From positions 8,750,196-8,812,195 of the forward strand of contig CAIIXF020000004.1 in the NCBI GenBank assembly GCA_903813345.2: a stretch of DNA of 62,000 nt, given 5' to 3'. The stretch is from Owenia fusiformis (lineage: Eukaryota; Annelida; Polychaeta; Sabellida; Oweniidae). Position numbers and translations under genes: made by a program. Below are positions 34,680 to 47,800 of the stretch, in pieces; within the stretch, counting starts at the first letter, position 1, and each line of letters begins with the position of its first letter. The notes beneath the pieces were generated by a model. It saw only the letters and a program-made list of their open reading frames with translations, was not told where the DNA came from and did no database searches.

Positions 34680-35744
34680 CAGGGCGTTCAGTAAGTAAAG
34701 CTAATTTTGCTCTCAAACTTTTATTTTTTGTCATTTATCTTTCAAATTTTCAGTGAAGAAGCATTTGACATTTTTCTAACTACCCTGAAAAATTAAATAA
34801 GATATGATGAATAATAGCAAAACAATGGTTGTCATAGTAACGTGAATACGGGTTCTGCGGAGCAATTTCTTACTTTAATAAAAATGTTATAATGCAATGA
34901 AATTGATTAAGATTAATGCTGCATATGTCTTTGTTTACTATGGCTGAAAGTCACGACAAACATAACAACAACATACACAAATATGATACCATGGCAACAG
35001 TAGTCTATGACATCACAGACGGATGATACAACAGATGGAATGATCCAGAATGATCCATCAGACACTGCTCCATGACATCATCAAAATCATGGCTGCCAGG
35101 ATTGCCAATGGAAGCAAAATGAACAATGAAATGAAACAACAATTGAGAAGTAGCATCAGATTCAATGTGTTGCTAGGGAAATCCAACCAGGATACCATTA
35201 GTGAGATGGAGGTTCAAGGCCAGTCAGCATATTCTCCTGACAAGGCACCGTGCGATTTTGGGGTATTTTCATGTTTGAAAAATGATCTGCGTGGTAAGAT
35301 CCACGCAAATATCCATGAGCTTCAGAATGCCGTTCAACGTTTGCTGACAAAGAACTTTCCAGATGGCTTCCACAGGATATATCAGAAGTGGATAGAACGA
35401 CATCAGCTGTGTGTGAAAGCTAAGGGGAACTACTTTGAACATGAAATAGAATGCTAACTTGAAAGTAGAAATGTGGAGTAGCCACAGAACTATGGTTGAA
35501 ATATAGACAGGACAGAAACTAACGTTAACAAAATCTACTATGCTTTGAACTTATAAAATTGCTCCGCAGAACCCGTATTCGCGTTACTATATCAACCACC
35601 ATTTTGCTGTTACTCATTATATCTTGATCATTTTTTCAGGATAGTTAGAAAAGTGTCTGATGCTTCCCCACTGAAAATTTGAACGATGATAGACAAGAAA
35701 TAAAAGTTTGAGAGCAAAATTAGCTTTACTTACTGAACGCCCTG
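34680..35744 (+). mobile_element. Mariner-like element with 190-bp inverted termini
   Basis: The ends are CAGGGCGTTCAGTAAGTAAA and its exact inverse, flanked by TA on both sides (34678-34679 and 35745-35746). The first ~47 bp of the two termini are almost identical, and inverted similarity extends about 190 bp inward to 'cgggttctgcggagcaattt'. TA target and CAGGG-type ends are the Tc1/mariner pattern. The interior carries only a transposase remnant, so it cannot move by itself. Confidence 0.92.
35050..35457 (+). pseudogene. Mariner transposase remnant (C-terminal part)
   Basis: The 135-codon frame includes YSPDKAPCDFGVFSCLKNDL, matching the 'YSPDxAPxDxxLF..LK' block near the third catalytic Asp of mariner transposases. 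A typical mariner tail follows ('HRIYQKWIERHQLCVKAKGNYFE'-like order of W-x3-R and G-x-YF). The N-terminal DNA-binding domain and the first two catalytic Asp are absent. The frame begins in unrelated sequence, consistent with an internal deletion. Confidence 0.8.
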
Positions 35745-35746
35745 TA

Positions 35747-36472
35747 CATGAATAGTTTTGTCATAACATGCGAACGTTTTAATTAACAGTTTCAACTTTG
35801 GTCCTAATTTGAACAAAACACTATGTTTTTGATAGTTGTGTGTGATATTATTGTATTATTGTAAATGTGTACATTCTATTTGAAATCTCAGTTTTTAATA
35901 ACTGAAAAAAAAATTTCACGACTCTTTTAAGAATAGCACTCCTCTTCAAACCTTTTCCAATTACACCCTAATGAAGTATGCCCAATAAACCATGTGTCAA
36001 AACTTGATTGTTTGCCGCATATCAAGTAATTCATTAACGTTTCATAGACCTTCAGTTACAGAAGAAGTTAAAATTGGGGTTTCAAACTTTGTAAGTGAGC
36101 ATACATGTATTTCTATAAAATACCATCGTTTGCAATATTTTGTATTTCCTAGTTTCCCTTGACTCGAGTGTAGTCGCCATTTGGAGTTCCAATGTGCCAA
36201 TGTTTTGTTTAATCTGTTCATTTATTCCCTATTTGCACAATCATAAATTAATATAAAACGTGACACTATAAAAACTCTCAAGTACTATTAGTCGAAATGG
36301 CTCATCAATCATATATTTCAAGGTCGTTTAGTATACACCTGCCTTAAACTACAGGTATATTGTACAATATGGGAGACAATTTAAAGAGAATTAAAAGCAA
36401 ATGGATTTACAATAGTTTTGTATGAACAAATACAGTCATGTAACTGAATCTTTAGAAAGGTCAATGTGAGGT
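35747..36472. other. No gene seen
   Basis: No supported feature. Open frames are short and unmarked. Confidence 0.4.
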
Positions 36473-37085
36473 ATGGCAAATGATTTTAGACGTTTATATC
36501 TTTCGCCATGAGTGCTTTCTGGCAATAAGTACACTGTTTTTTTATGAAAATAATATGTCTTATTTCAAGTGAAGTCCCCATAATCGAACAATTCGAAAAT
36601 CATGAATAGGGACCCCCCTGTCAACAATCTTTTCAAAATGTTGATCTTATTTACTCAGAATAGGATACTTTTTCTGATTTTTATTGCATGAAAAGAATAT
36701 TCATCAAGGAGTCTAAAACTTCTTCAAAAGTAAAATGGTATTGAAAGTCTAGTTTTGAAGATATTTATGCCCGTAACCTAAATAATGCTGAAAACAATGG
36801 ATAGCATGAGTTTTCCCTAATGGGAAATAACATGGGATATGTGGGTTTTCACTTCAGGGCATTTTAATACCGATCCCCTTTTCAGAAATTGTTAGGCCTC
36901 ATATAGTTTAGAAGAAACTTTTGGTATGTTTGAATTGAGAAAAACAATATCCTCTCTTAAGAAAATAAGCAATTTTTTTGAAAAAGTGCAAACGTGAGGT
37001 CATATATATAATCAATATTTTTTTAGAGAATTGGATTGATATTTTACTATCATTGGGACTTCACTTGATTAAAATCACTGTACAT
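36473..37085. mobile_element. ATGGSAAGTGATTTTAGAC MITE, copy 1 (right end decayed)
   Basis: It starts 'atggcaaatgattttagac' and is alignable along ~600 bp with the copy at 42001-42689 ('atgaatagggaccccc', 'ccccttttcagaaattgtt', 'ggattgatattttactatca'). The right terminus is reduced to a trace ('aaaatcact'). No coding capacity. Confidence 0.8.
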
Positions 37086-37092
37086 GTATATG

Positions 37093-38235
37093 GAGGAGTG
37101 TAACATGAAACTCGAGCACACATATAAGAAGGCCTGGTCAAGATCACTTGTTACACATGTAACCCCTTTGCATATACTTTGTTAAGAGTTTAGTTCCTTG
37201 AAATCGTATTCTTAATTAATATGCTTTTACATGCAACCCAGAAGGGGCCTACGTTTGCCAGACTTTAAATGGAGAAATGTAACACGAAACACGAGCACAC
37301 GTATAAGAAAGGCCTGGTCAAGATCGCTTGTTACACATGTAACCCCTTTGCATATACTTTGTTAAGAAAATAGTTCCTTGAAATAGTATTCTTACTTAAT
37401 ATGATTTTACATGCGACCCAGAAGGGGCCTACGTTTGCCAGACTTTAAATGGAGAAATGTAACACGAAACACGAGCACACATATAAGAAAGGCCTGGTCA
37501 AGATCGCTTGTTACACATGTAACCCCTTTGCATTTACTTTGTTAAGAAGATAGTTCCTTGAAATAGTATTCTTACTTAATATGCTTTTACACGCGACCCA
37601 GAGAAGGGGCCTACGTTTGCCAGACTTTAAATGGAGAAATGTAACACGAAACACGAGCACACATATAATAAAGGCCTGATCGCTTGCTACACATGTAATC
37701 TCTTTGCATATACTTTGTTAAGAATATAGTTCCTTGAAATCGTATTCTTACTTAATATGCTTTTACACGCGACCCAGAAGGGGCCTACGTTTGCCAGACT
37801 TTAAATGGAGAAATGTAACACGAAACACGAGCACACATATAAGAAAGGCCTGGTCAAGATCGCTTGTTACACATGTAACACCTTTGCATATACTTTGTTA
37901 AGAAGATAGTTCCTTGAAATAGTATTCTTACTTAATATGCTTTTACACGCGACCCAGAAGGGGCCTACGTTTGCCAGACTTTAAATGGAGAAATGTAACA
38001 CGAAACACGAGCACACATATAAGAAAGGCCTGGTCAAGATCGCTTGTTACACATGTAACACCTTTGCATATACTTTGTTAAGAAGATAGTTCCTTGAAAT
38101 AGTATTCTTACTTAATATGCTTTTACACGCGACCCAGAAGGGGCCTACGTTTGCCAGACTTTAAATGGAGAAATGTAACACGAAACATGAGTACACAAAT
38201 AAGAAAGGCCTGGTTAAGATTGGTTGTTACACTCG
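37093..38235 (+). repeat. 180-bp satellite, six units plus a partial
   Basis: Unit markers are 'gtaacacgaaacacgagcac', 'ttgttacacatgtaaccc' and 'ggggcctacgtttgccagac', repeated every 175-182 bp. Monomers are over 95 per cent alike in the middle and diverge at the edges. Each holds the palindrome TTACACATGTAA. A detached fragment ('tttgcatataccttgttaag') lies near 38343. Confidence 0.92.
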
Positions 38236-38239
38236 TAAC

Positions 38240-39355
38240 CCATCATGAAATACCACGTGATGGCCTTTTCGTCTGGATTTATAGATCGAACTAAACACAG
38301 ACATGTTTTTAGATGCGTTGTATATCAGAATGCTCGCAACCCGTTTGCATATACCTTGTTAAGAATATTACATACTATCATTTAATTAGTGTTTGTTATT
38401 ATTAAAGCTGCAATTTGTATTATTTCTTTCATTTTCTATTAGTTTTTCATTTGAAAGATATCGAACCAGGAAGTAGAATTAAGAAATCGCATCTGATTAA
38501 TACGCTTTGATATTTGCAAGTGTTTGTAAGTACCTCGGATTAACAATTAACTAAACCTGGTGCTCAAACCCTTGAAGTATTTTACTGTTCAGACCAAAAT
38601 GATCGTTCTTTGTAAGGTGAAGACAAGGAAAGGTAGACATGCTTTGAATAATACAGATACAGAACATGATGACCTTTAGTAAATTGGAGTGTTTTTCAAC
38701 TTTTTTAACAACGCAAGTCGATAAATGAACTTTTACTGTAAATAAACACAATACACTATACAACTGTTGACAATCTATAAAAACGATATGAACAGTTATA
38801 CGTACACTTTTATTTATCTTAGAGTATACCAAGCTTAACCTGACACAGACTTACACATACACATTATTATACACATATGCGTGTTTTTGCGCTGAATTAT
38901 ATGGATTATACTAAATCTGGTAAGTTTTTATCATGCTATTCACGTTTACATATCTTAGAATTCCTAACATATAGCCAAGTACTAATAGGCACGTGTGTTT
39001 TATTACTTAGAATATTCACTTTTATGATTCGTTAAGGTCAAGTTCATTGTTAACTTGTTTTCGCATTTAACTGACTGACCTTCATCGACTTTTCATATCT
39101 CTTCCCCTACATTATTTCATTATCAGGGTAACTAGTAGCTGTATTAACCGAGACGCAACATCATAAAAGGGTATCCTTTGATTTTTGAGGAATATAATTT
39201 TTATCCATGAGTGAGTTGATATCGCCCGTCTCCATGAGATTTACTAACCATGAGATAAAGGTGATTATACGACATTCGTAACTTGAAAAGGCGCATGTGA
39301 TCATTTAAATCTTCTCACTCGGGCAAACCTCCTTGATAATATTTTTATTTAGAAG
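38240..39355. other. No gene seen
   Basis: No exon or repeat is supported apart from the satellite fragment near 38343. Confidence 0.4.
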
Positions 39356-39800
39356 TAATGTCAGATACCGTTGTCACAAATGGTGGACATAATCGTCGCT
39401 TCAACTAGATTTTCATGAACTGTATGTTTAATAGAGCGACTGGATTAAATTCCTTTGGCGTTTAGAAGACATCTTTAACCCTGTATTATTTGATGACACT
39501 GTTCCTGGTGTAGTAACAGGTTTTGATTTTGAAAACAATTTTTCGAAACAAGCTGAGTTGAGAAATCTAATCTCCACTCCTTCAGAACTCTATATCTAAA
39601 CATAAGAAAATATTCTAGCTTCTTATTCATGTTTTTTTCTTTATTTACTGTCGTTACCATAAGCATGTACTCACACCGGGATAGCCTGACAACGGTTAAG
39701 TCAGATACCGTTGTCACAAATGATGGACATAATCGTCGCTTCAACTAGATTTTCATGAACTGTATGTTTAATAGAGCGACTAGATTAAATTCCTTTGGCA
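39356..39800 (+). repeat. 103-bp direct repeat, 340 bp apart
   Basis: 'gtcagataccgttgtcacaa' through 'gattaaattcctttggc' occurs at about 39359-39461 and 39699-39799 with only a few mismatches. This is a recent local duplication with no coding signal. Confidence 0.85.
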
Positions 39801-39893
39801 CTGCAATCTTTACTCTTTACGTTTTATCTCTACTCGCCTACTTGACATGTTGATGATTCTTTGCCCCTGTTCTTAATATTCGTAACTACTAAT

Positions 39894-40031
39894 GCCTGGG
39901 TCACATTTGCTCTGATCCATCGGCCGACGCCCGCCCGATTGAGTATTTTGCTCACTATTGTATTCAATTTTAAACGAAATACTCAATCGGCCGGGCGCCA
40001 TAGAGAAAATCGGAGCAAATGTGACCAGGGC
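39894..40031. mobile_element. GGTCACAT-family MITE, short copy 1
   Basis: A 138-bp hairpin-like element with ends GCCTGGGTCACATTTGCTC and GAGCAAATGTGACCAGGGC. Inner inverted blocks are 'gcccgattgagtattttgc' and 'gaaatactcaatcggccggg'. Core GC content is well above the surroundings. Confidence 0.88.
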
Positions 40032-41620
40032 ATAACATAACCATCCGAAATGATGTTACCTGTTAGTGTTAACCCTATTATTTGTACTTTGTAAAATTGA
40101 GTTATTAAGAATAAATTGTAATGTTACACATCTATCCCTATAACGTGGGTGTCTTACTATTTTTTCTAAAGGTCCTGACATATCTAATTTAATAACAAAA
40201 GTCCTTTCAAAGCTTTAAATGGAATGTCTCCAATAAAAGGCCATAGCGCCATAACATATTTTAAAAGTGTTTATAACCCGAGTCCAAATTGTTATGATCT
40301 TATAATAACATGTCGTATTGCCAGTCACCAGTTGGTATTTATTATTCTCTTCAAATGTTATACAAATCTCACAAAACCTGTTTATAACGGTAATTGATTG
40401 TTCTATACCTAGGCAAAGCGTTTGGTAGAAGTGTTCTAAGAAGTATCCAATAAAATTAAACAAATAAAGCAATCGGTGCTTTAGTCTGACGTTCGATCAT
40501 GGTAAACATATCTTGGCTTCAGAGTGGTACGTTTTCAGTACGTGGACTCATTCTAGGTACTTCGCCCAAACAATGCCACTCAAAACAGTGCAACATGGAT
40601 CCTTTGTGCTTTAATTTCACCCTTTTTTTTAAAAACATAATTCTCATTCCGTTAAATTACATATTTTACTAAGAAAATATCTTTATTTCAGGGGTAAGTA
40701 GAGTTACTAAACATTTTGTGAATAGCAGGTGTATTTAGAGTGTAATCTAACATTTGAAAATAATTAACGCACACTTAAGAAATATATAACGTTTTTGGGC
40801 GATTTTAAGTCCCTTTGACTATACCTGTGTTAGCCATCTTTTAGTATTTGTCGTCTAGGCAGCATGTTTAAATACTTATACAGATTTTGAACGTTGTCAG
40901 TACCATTAATTCAATACAATAAACACGTTCATACCAAGAAAATGATCGCGACAAATAAATGGATGTCTAGCTGTATGTGTCAGTTACCGGATCCATAAGG
41001 AAATGTCCAAGGAAAGGAAATCTACTTCCTTACACTATGCACTAAACATTAAGTGTTTAAATTGCAAAATATTTGTTAAAGGATTATGATTTAAACAAAG
41101 AAGGTGCAATACATAAGATATTATCAGGAAAACTGGTAGGATTACCAAAAAAGGAACAAAGCTAGCCCATTGCAATTTGAGTGCTTTATTGTTAGATGCA
41201 CCCATTCATCATTTTATTTTGGCGGCACCTGAAAACATGTGGAGGAAAGTCAAATGCCAATTTGTGTTTTTTTCCGTATTTGCATTTTAGTCCACTTGAT
41301 ACATATGATCTATATATTCGAATGATTTCTTACAAGTAGAACATATTATTATCAGGTGAGAACTCACATTGGGAGCAACAGTAACATAACTTGAATTTCT
41401 AAGTGGCATGTAATAATTTCTTGCCCGGAATATAAATATTTAGGCTGGAGCAAATAAAGAAAAGGTTACTGAAAAAGCTTAACTTGAAAGAACAATTTCG
41501 ATTCTTGAAATTTTGGATTTGATAACAATTACAAATTGCTTTTTGAGTTTCATGAACACAATTAAAAAGGCAATGTTTCATGTAAATTCAAACTGAGTCA
41601 TTGAGTTCTAATTAAATCTC
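40032..41620. other. Upstream region of the cytokine receptor; no gene seen
   Basis: AT-rich sequence without a recognisable exon. It should contain the receptor's upstream regulatory DNA. I did not find factor-binding sites I would defend. Confidence 0.4.
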
Positions 41621-41683
41621 TATAAATATAAGAAGACGTGTTCTTAAACAGCTTTAAAGCAACGACAGGTTAGCAGTGACAAG
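41621..41683 (+). promoter_or_regulatory. TATA box and non-coding first exon of the cytokine receptor
   Basis: TATAAATA lies at 41621-41628. A start about 30 bp downstream (near 41650) would give a short untranslated exon ending at the strong donor GACAAG|GTAAGG (41683|41684). The next exon begins after acceptor 'ttcatttttcag' at 41776 and carries the ATG at 41810. Box, exon and spacing are seen; the transcription start is inferred. Confidence 0.55.
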
Positions 41684-41809
41684 GTAAGGGCATTGTACAA
41701 AAACGAAAATAGTGAATACGAGTGTTGCTAAACTAAAGAACAATATCGTAATTTTAAAATGAATTCATTTTTCAGCTTTTGTTATACGTAAGGCCACCAT
41801 CAAGCCGGA

Positions 41810-44800
41810 ATGACATTGGACTTCATAATGGTGATGCCCAGGCTTTGGTTTGCGTTCATGCTGGTGTATATCGCGTCGCATAGGATCCTTGTCAGTGGCC
41901 AACCTTGGGTTCCAAAGTATATGGGAAGTATGTATGGCAAACACAATAGTCGCGTTAGAAATTGCAATTTAAATCGAGATAAGAAAATACCACGTGCAGA
42001 ATGGCAAGTGATTTTAGACGGTCATATCTTTCACCATGAATACGTTTTGGGCATAAATATAGTGTTTTTTATTAAAACTATATGTTTTTTTCAAGAGAAA
42101 TACCCATGATGATAAAAATATCAATCGAGCAATTCGAAAAATTATGAATAGGGACCCCATGTCAACATTTTTTCGAAGTATTGAACCTATTTACTCAAAA
42201 GAGGATCCCTTTTCTAAATTTAATTGCATGAAAAGATTATTTAACAAGGGATTTAAAATATCTTCAAAAAATGTAATTGTATTGAAATTCTAGTTTTGAA
42301 GGTATCAATTTTTGATGACCAAAATGATGTTGAAAACAATGGATAGTACGAGTTTCCCCATGGGAAAATAACATGGGGTATTTGGTTTTTAACTTTAACG
42401 CATTTCAATACGCATCCCCTTTTCAGAAATTGTTCATATTGTGTAGAAGAAACTTTTGATATGTTTAAATTGAGAAAAGCAAGTTCCTCTTTTTAGAAAA
42501 TAAGCTTAAATCTTTTAAAAAGTGCCAGGGTGGTGCCCTAATCCATAATTAACAGAGAGTTGGATTGATATTTTACTATCATGGGGACTTCACTTGAAAG
42601 AAAACACATTGTTTTAATAAAAAAACATTGTTTTTATGGCCAGAAAGTATTCATGGTGAAAGATATGACTGTCTAAAATCACTTCCCATACTACACATAG
42701 ACCTTTGAATCTAATAGTTATAGAGATATGGGGAAACTATTAAAAGCCTGTATAAGGTCAAAGTTAACCCGATTTGTGGTTAATCGATAGTTCTCGAGAA
42801 AACAACCATGAACTCTTATCTTGAAATCTTGAAAATGAAATACGTTCATGTAGGTCAATATCTAGATTACCTGGGTGAATCACAAGGTTTAAAACGAGGG
42901 CTTTTCGTTGAACTTAGCTCGTGACAAGAAATCTTTGGTGTCTGTCATGATAAAATGAAACATCTTCAATAAAAAATGATTCGCCCAAAAAGTCTTCTAA
43001 ATAAAGATTGACATGTAAACAACATTTAATGAAAACTATTTTTACAAAAAAAGCATCAAGTTTCCTTGATAATCGGGAAAGTTATTCCAATATTAGTGGA
43101 TGGCATTTTTTGAGTCACCCTGTATGTTAAAATATTGTAAAAATATTCTGTCAAAATATTTCCAGATATCTACAGGGAGCTACCATTTTGCCAGGATATA
43201 GGGGGTCAAAGTTCATGTGCAGTTTATGGTGGCACTTTCAACCTAACATGTGAGATCAATGATCTCTATACCGGCAAAAGTAACGCATCTCACATATTTT
43301 TTCAGGTACGTAAGGGAGTGGGTTCTATATAGATTAGACAGGTGTCCTATAGGTTGATGTCGGCCCAGGGCTCGTTTTAATTGATATTTTATGTATAATT
43401 TTACCCAAGACACTACAATAAATTTTACAATTACAATTACAATTACGTAACTGCGTGATTACCTTTAGATCAATGACCTTTAGAATACGCCTTAATTAAT
43501 CTTACGCAATTGTGTGATTTGAGTTTGTGATGGTACAGTTACCTAAGCCTTAGTCGTGTTATGTTTCAGTTCATTTACTCATTTACAATATTAAATCTTT
43601 TAAATCTTATTTGGAAAATTTTAACTAGAATCATATAAAAATAGAACAGCAAGTGATTAATAGCCATTTTTTCGAATAAGACATAGAGGCACGAATCGAT
43701 TCGTAAAATAATTTATGTATTAAGGAGGTTTAGATACACGATTTTTTAACATGTACGTGGACGAGTATAATTATGGATAAATCTGTGGATCATTACTCCC
43801 ATTTGTAATGTTTACTTGGTCGATTGAGTATAAAGGTAGACAGAAAACTATTGTTATTAGGTACTGGAAAGTGAATTGAGAGGGGAATAGTAATCCCTGG
43901 GGTCGAAGAATATTACGCTAACTTACATGTTCTCTTAAAACGTGTTTGGAACGAGAGTTTTACAATTTTACGTTGGTGTCAACGTGAATCATTATTACTC
44001 CTGTCTATTGAATACTATGCTGCCTATTTTTATTTCGATGCATAGTACAGGGTGACCGGAAAAAAGGAGACCATTGAAATAGGCAATATCTCCTAAAATA
44101 GACTAGTGACATCAATGAAATTTTGCATACATCAGGACAGTTCTATGGAAATTTGTTCCTGAAAGTGTCAATACAAGCAGTCAACTGGTTCAGGAGCTAT
44201 GATCATTTACATAACATGCTCCAAATAGGCGCAATTGAGACCAACGCAGAGCTGGATACATTTGGCAAATACCCTTACATATTCCGACCTTGTTATGGCA
44301 TTACATTTAGCATTTATTGCCACCTTTAGGTCAGCAATTGTCTCAGGATTGTTTTGGTACACATTGTCTTTCAAATTGCCCCACAAAAAGAAATCAGGTG
44401 GATTCAAATTTGAGTTGTATGGAGACGAAGCTTATCTGACCTATGGCTTCTGACTCAGTGGTCCCACTCAGTTACAGTATCATCCTAAGGAGGTTTTGGG
44501 CAGCCCTTGGTTTCCATATGGGATTTAATTGTGCCATATAGTGGTTTTAGTAACATGGCACTATGCCCAATACCTAAAGTGACTCTTAAGATTGGGTAAA
44601 TCAGCACTTTGGCAACAGGATGATGAACCACATGTCAGATAACCCTTCATTGCCATTACAGCCTAGACTTGAATCCTGCTGATTTCTTTTTGTATGGATA
44701 TTTGAAAGACAATCTATACCAAAACAATCCTCAGACTATTGTTGACCTAAAGAAGGCAATCACTGCTATATGTAATGCCATAATAATGCCATAGAGGGCA

Positions 44801-47800
44801 GAACATGTAAGGGTAGTTTGCCATATGAATCCAACTCTGCGTTGGTCTCAATTGTGCCTATTTGGAGCATGTTTTGTAAATGATCATAGCTCCTGAACCA
44901 GTTGAATGCTTGTATTGAAACCTTCAGTAACAAATTTCCATATAACTGTTCCAGTGTATGCAAAATTTTATTGATGGCACTTGTCTAGTTTAGGAGAAAT
45001 TGATTACTTCAATGGTCTCCTTTTTTCCGGTCACCCTGTATAATGCTTCATGTTTCGTGTTTTACAACATGTCAGTGAATGTTGTTACTTTACAGTGAAA
45101 CATGTAATATGACGTAAATAGCATGACTTTCGTTACGTATCGATCAGTGGATATTTTAACATGACAGTGAAAATGTAACATTAGAGTGAATTTTATAACA
45201 TGGAGTTGAGTATTGCATCATGAAGTTGAATATTGTAACGTGAGATTGAATGACGTTTGTTTTCAGTATCAATCGGGGAGTTTACCAAAGCAAACATATC
45301 CAGAAAAATTCACAAGGGTTCTCTCAAACACAACAGCACAGCTAATAGTTCCCGACATGCCACATTTTGACTTAATCGACCCAGAGTATGGACGTTGCCA
45401 TCATTTTTGTATGATAAAAGAAGGTGAAAAAATGACAGAGTTAGTAAAGAGTTTGACCGTTGTTGGACGTAAGTATTTTATCATTACTTCAATTCAAATC
45501 TTCTCTCAATTAACCTTAAAGTATTTGAATTGCTTTTGTATGTCCTTGTTCAGGTGTCTGTATATTTAAGCATGATTATTCGTTGACGATAAAAAATCTT
45601 TCCATCTCTGTTTTTGAATAGTACTAAGATATTAAATACTTTCATAATTTCCAGTTCGATACAATGTTACAATATTTCGAAACTAAACTGCATGAGAATA
45701 ATATCTTATTTAATATTTTGTTTTACATTAAAGATATACTTTTTAATATTAAATGAACGCTATAATCTGTTTTAAGGGATCTTTATGCTTACTCCTCAAA
45801 AATATTCAGCCAGATTTATTTCTAATTTTCCCAGGTTTGCCACCTCAGCCACATAGTATCGAGTGTCAATGGATCAACTGGGCAAACCTTGAATGTAACT
45901 GGCAGCCATCTTCTTTTAAGAGTAAAGCGGTGTTCATGGATATAAAAGCGTCATTGAAAACATGGTAGGTAAACTAACACTCTAAAAAATTCATTCAAAA
46001 AGTTTCAATTTTCATTTTTAAGAAAAGATTAGTGTTAAATATTTGTGGTATTGACATTTGAGCCTCTTATCAATACAGTCTCTTAATATACAATTGAAAG
46101 GTAATAAGTCAAGTAAATAATTTTGTTATGTTCATTCTTGGCATTATCAGTGCTATTAATGGTCATACCGTCAACCAAAAAGGTTGGTGTGTGTAAACGT
46201 AAATGTACAAAATATACTTTTAATTGTAACCAAAAATAATATTTCAGCCCGTCGTGTGACGTCAGTCAGGTGGTCAATCTAAGGTACCCTTCTGATGATG
46301 ACGTGGATAGATGTATATTCACCATTAATACGAGCGCTACATATTTTCACGTGGAAGTTAATATCAGTAACCCATTCGACAAAGTGGGGAAATCAGCATA
46401 TATTTCGGGAGACCTGCATACACTGAGTAATAGACTGTAACGGTTCAAACACAATGGCCGTGTTTTTGCATGTAACTTGTATAAATTCATGAATTGGCAA
46501 TTGAGGTTGATAGAGTGCATCTTGGGCATCTTTTTTTTTAAATCGGAGTATATTTTTCAAAACCCCTTTATTCAGATTGAGGTCATTTTCATAATCTTAG
46601 GCATCATACAATATTACAGGGTGACACATATGCTAGGCATTGTATTGGGGCATAAAAATACATTTTACCATCTTAGATTTAATTACAATATGTATTTCTT
46701 TTGGCCAAACTCTGCCTTGATATTTTTAATATATGTTAAAGCCTTATCCTATCCAGTTTGATGAATGTATAAACCGCATGTGTAAAAAGCACGGTCTGTG
46801 TCATCTTAAAATTTCCTACATTGTATTATAAGCCGCAAAAGTTTGATCTCAGGAAATATGGATCTAAACTAAATTTAACTAGAAAATAAATATCAACAAT
46901 GAAGTGAAATACGATAATCTTCTGTTTAAAATATACGAGTAAAATGTAAATGAATCTTCTTTGTGTATCTTATATTCCCATTAAGATCAACGTTAGTTTA
47001 TTTATCATATCATCATTGCCTTTCAAGACAGAAAAATATAAAACGCCATGCTTATTGGCAACTTGAATAAGGAATAGTAATGCAAACATACATAGCATAT
47101 TCTGCTAAAATGTCATTTTTGCTCGTTGCATGTTGAGCAAACGCAAGTTGCACGTTTTCAGTTAAACCCGCGATGGTGCACTCCGAGGCACGGGTAGTAA
47201 ACAGTTCATGTGTACATCTTTCGTGGAACAGGACTGCTCCAGAGGGTGTGGATGTGCAATACGAAATCAAGTATTGCTCACAATGGGATGATACATGCAA
47301 CATGGTAAGGTTATTTAGAACTTTATTATTATAATGTATATTATAATGTACATTTTTAACATGTAGGCAACAATCGACTCGAGAAACTGCAATGAGCTGA
47401 AAGAAACCCGCAATGTCTATGTAATTTACTAAATATGCCACTCGTAATTTTACAGACGATGACCACTTTGAAACAAGATATATACCTCGTCGATCTTGTT
47501 CCATTTTCCAAATACGCAATAGAGGTTACAGTCAGAGCCACCTATCACGGTAACGTGACTGGATATCGAAGTGGGGCCTCATCAAACAATGTTTCCACCC
47601 CAGCAGATGGTATTGATAACTAATCATTTTTACCTTTATAGACTATATACCACAAATCAATATAAACACCATACAAAATGTACATTTATTTCATTCCATT
47701 GGGGCGAATACCTTTGCATATTTCACAAGCAATATTTCCGAAAAGTAGAGTGCTATGGGAGATTTTAACTGAGTTGTGAGTGCTATGGGAGATTTTAACT

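Noticed and set aside
46477-46761. 94-codon plus-strand hydrophobic frame
   Set aside because: Lies in a receptor intron, has no partner splice sites in phase, and its T-rich composition explains the hydrophobicity.
47052-47519. 155-codon minus-strand frame
   Set aside because: It is antisense to receptor exons 47162-47304 and 47456-47609, whose sense frames, splice sites and domain motifs are convincing.
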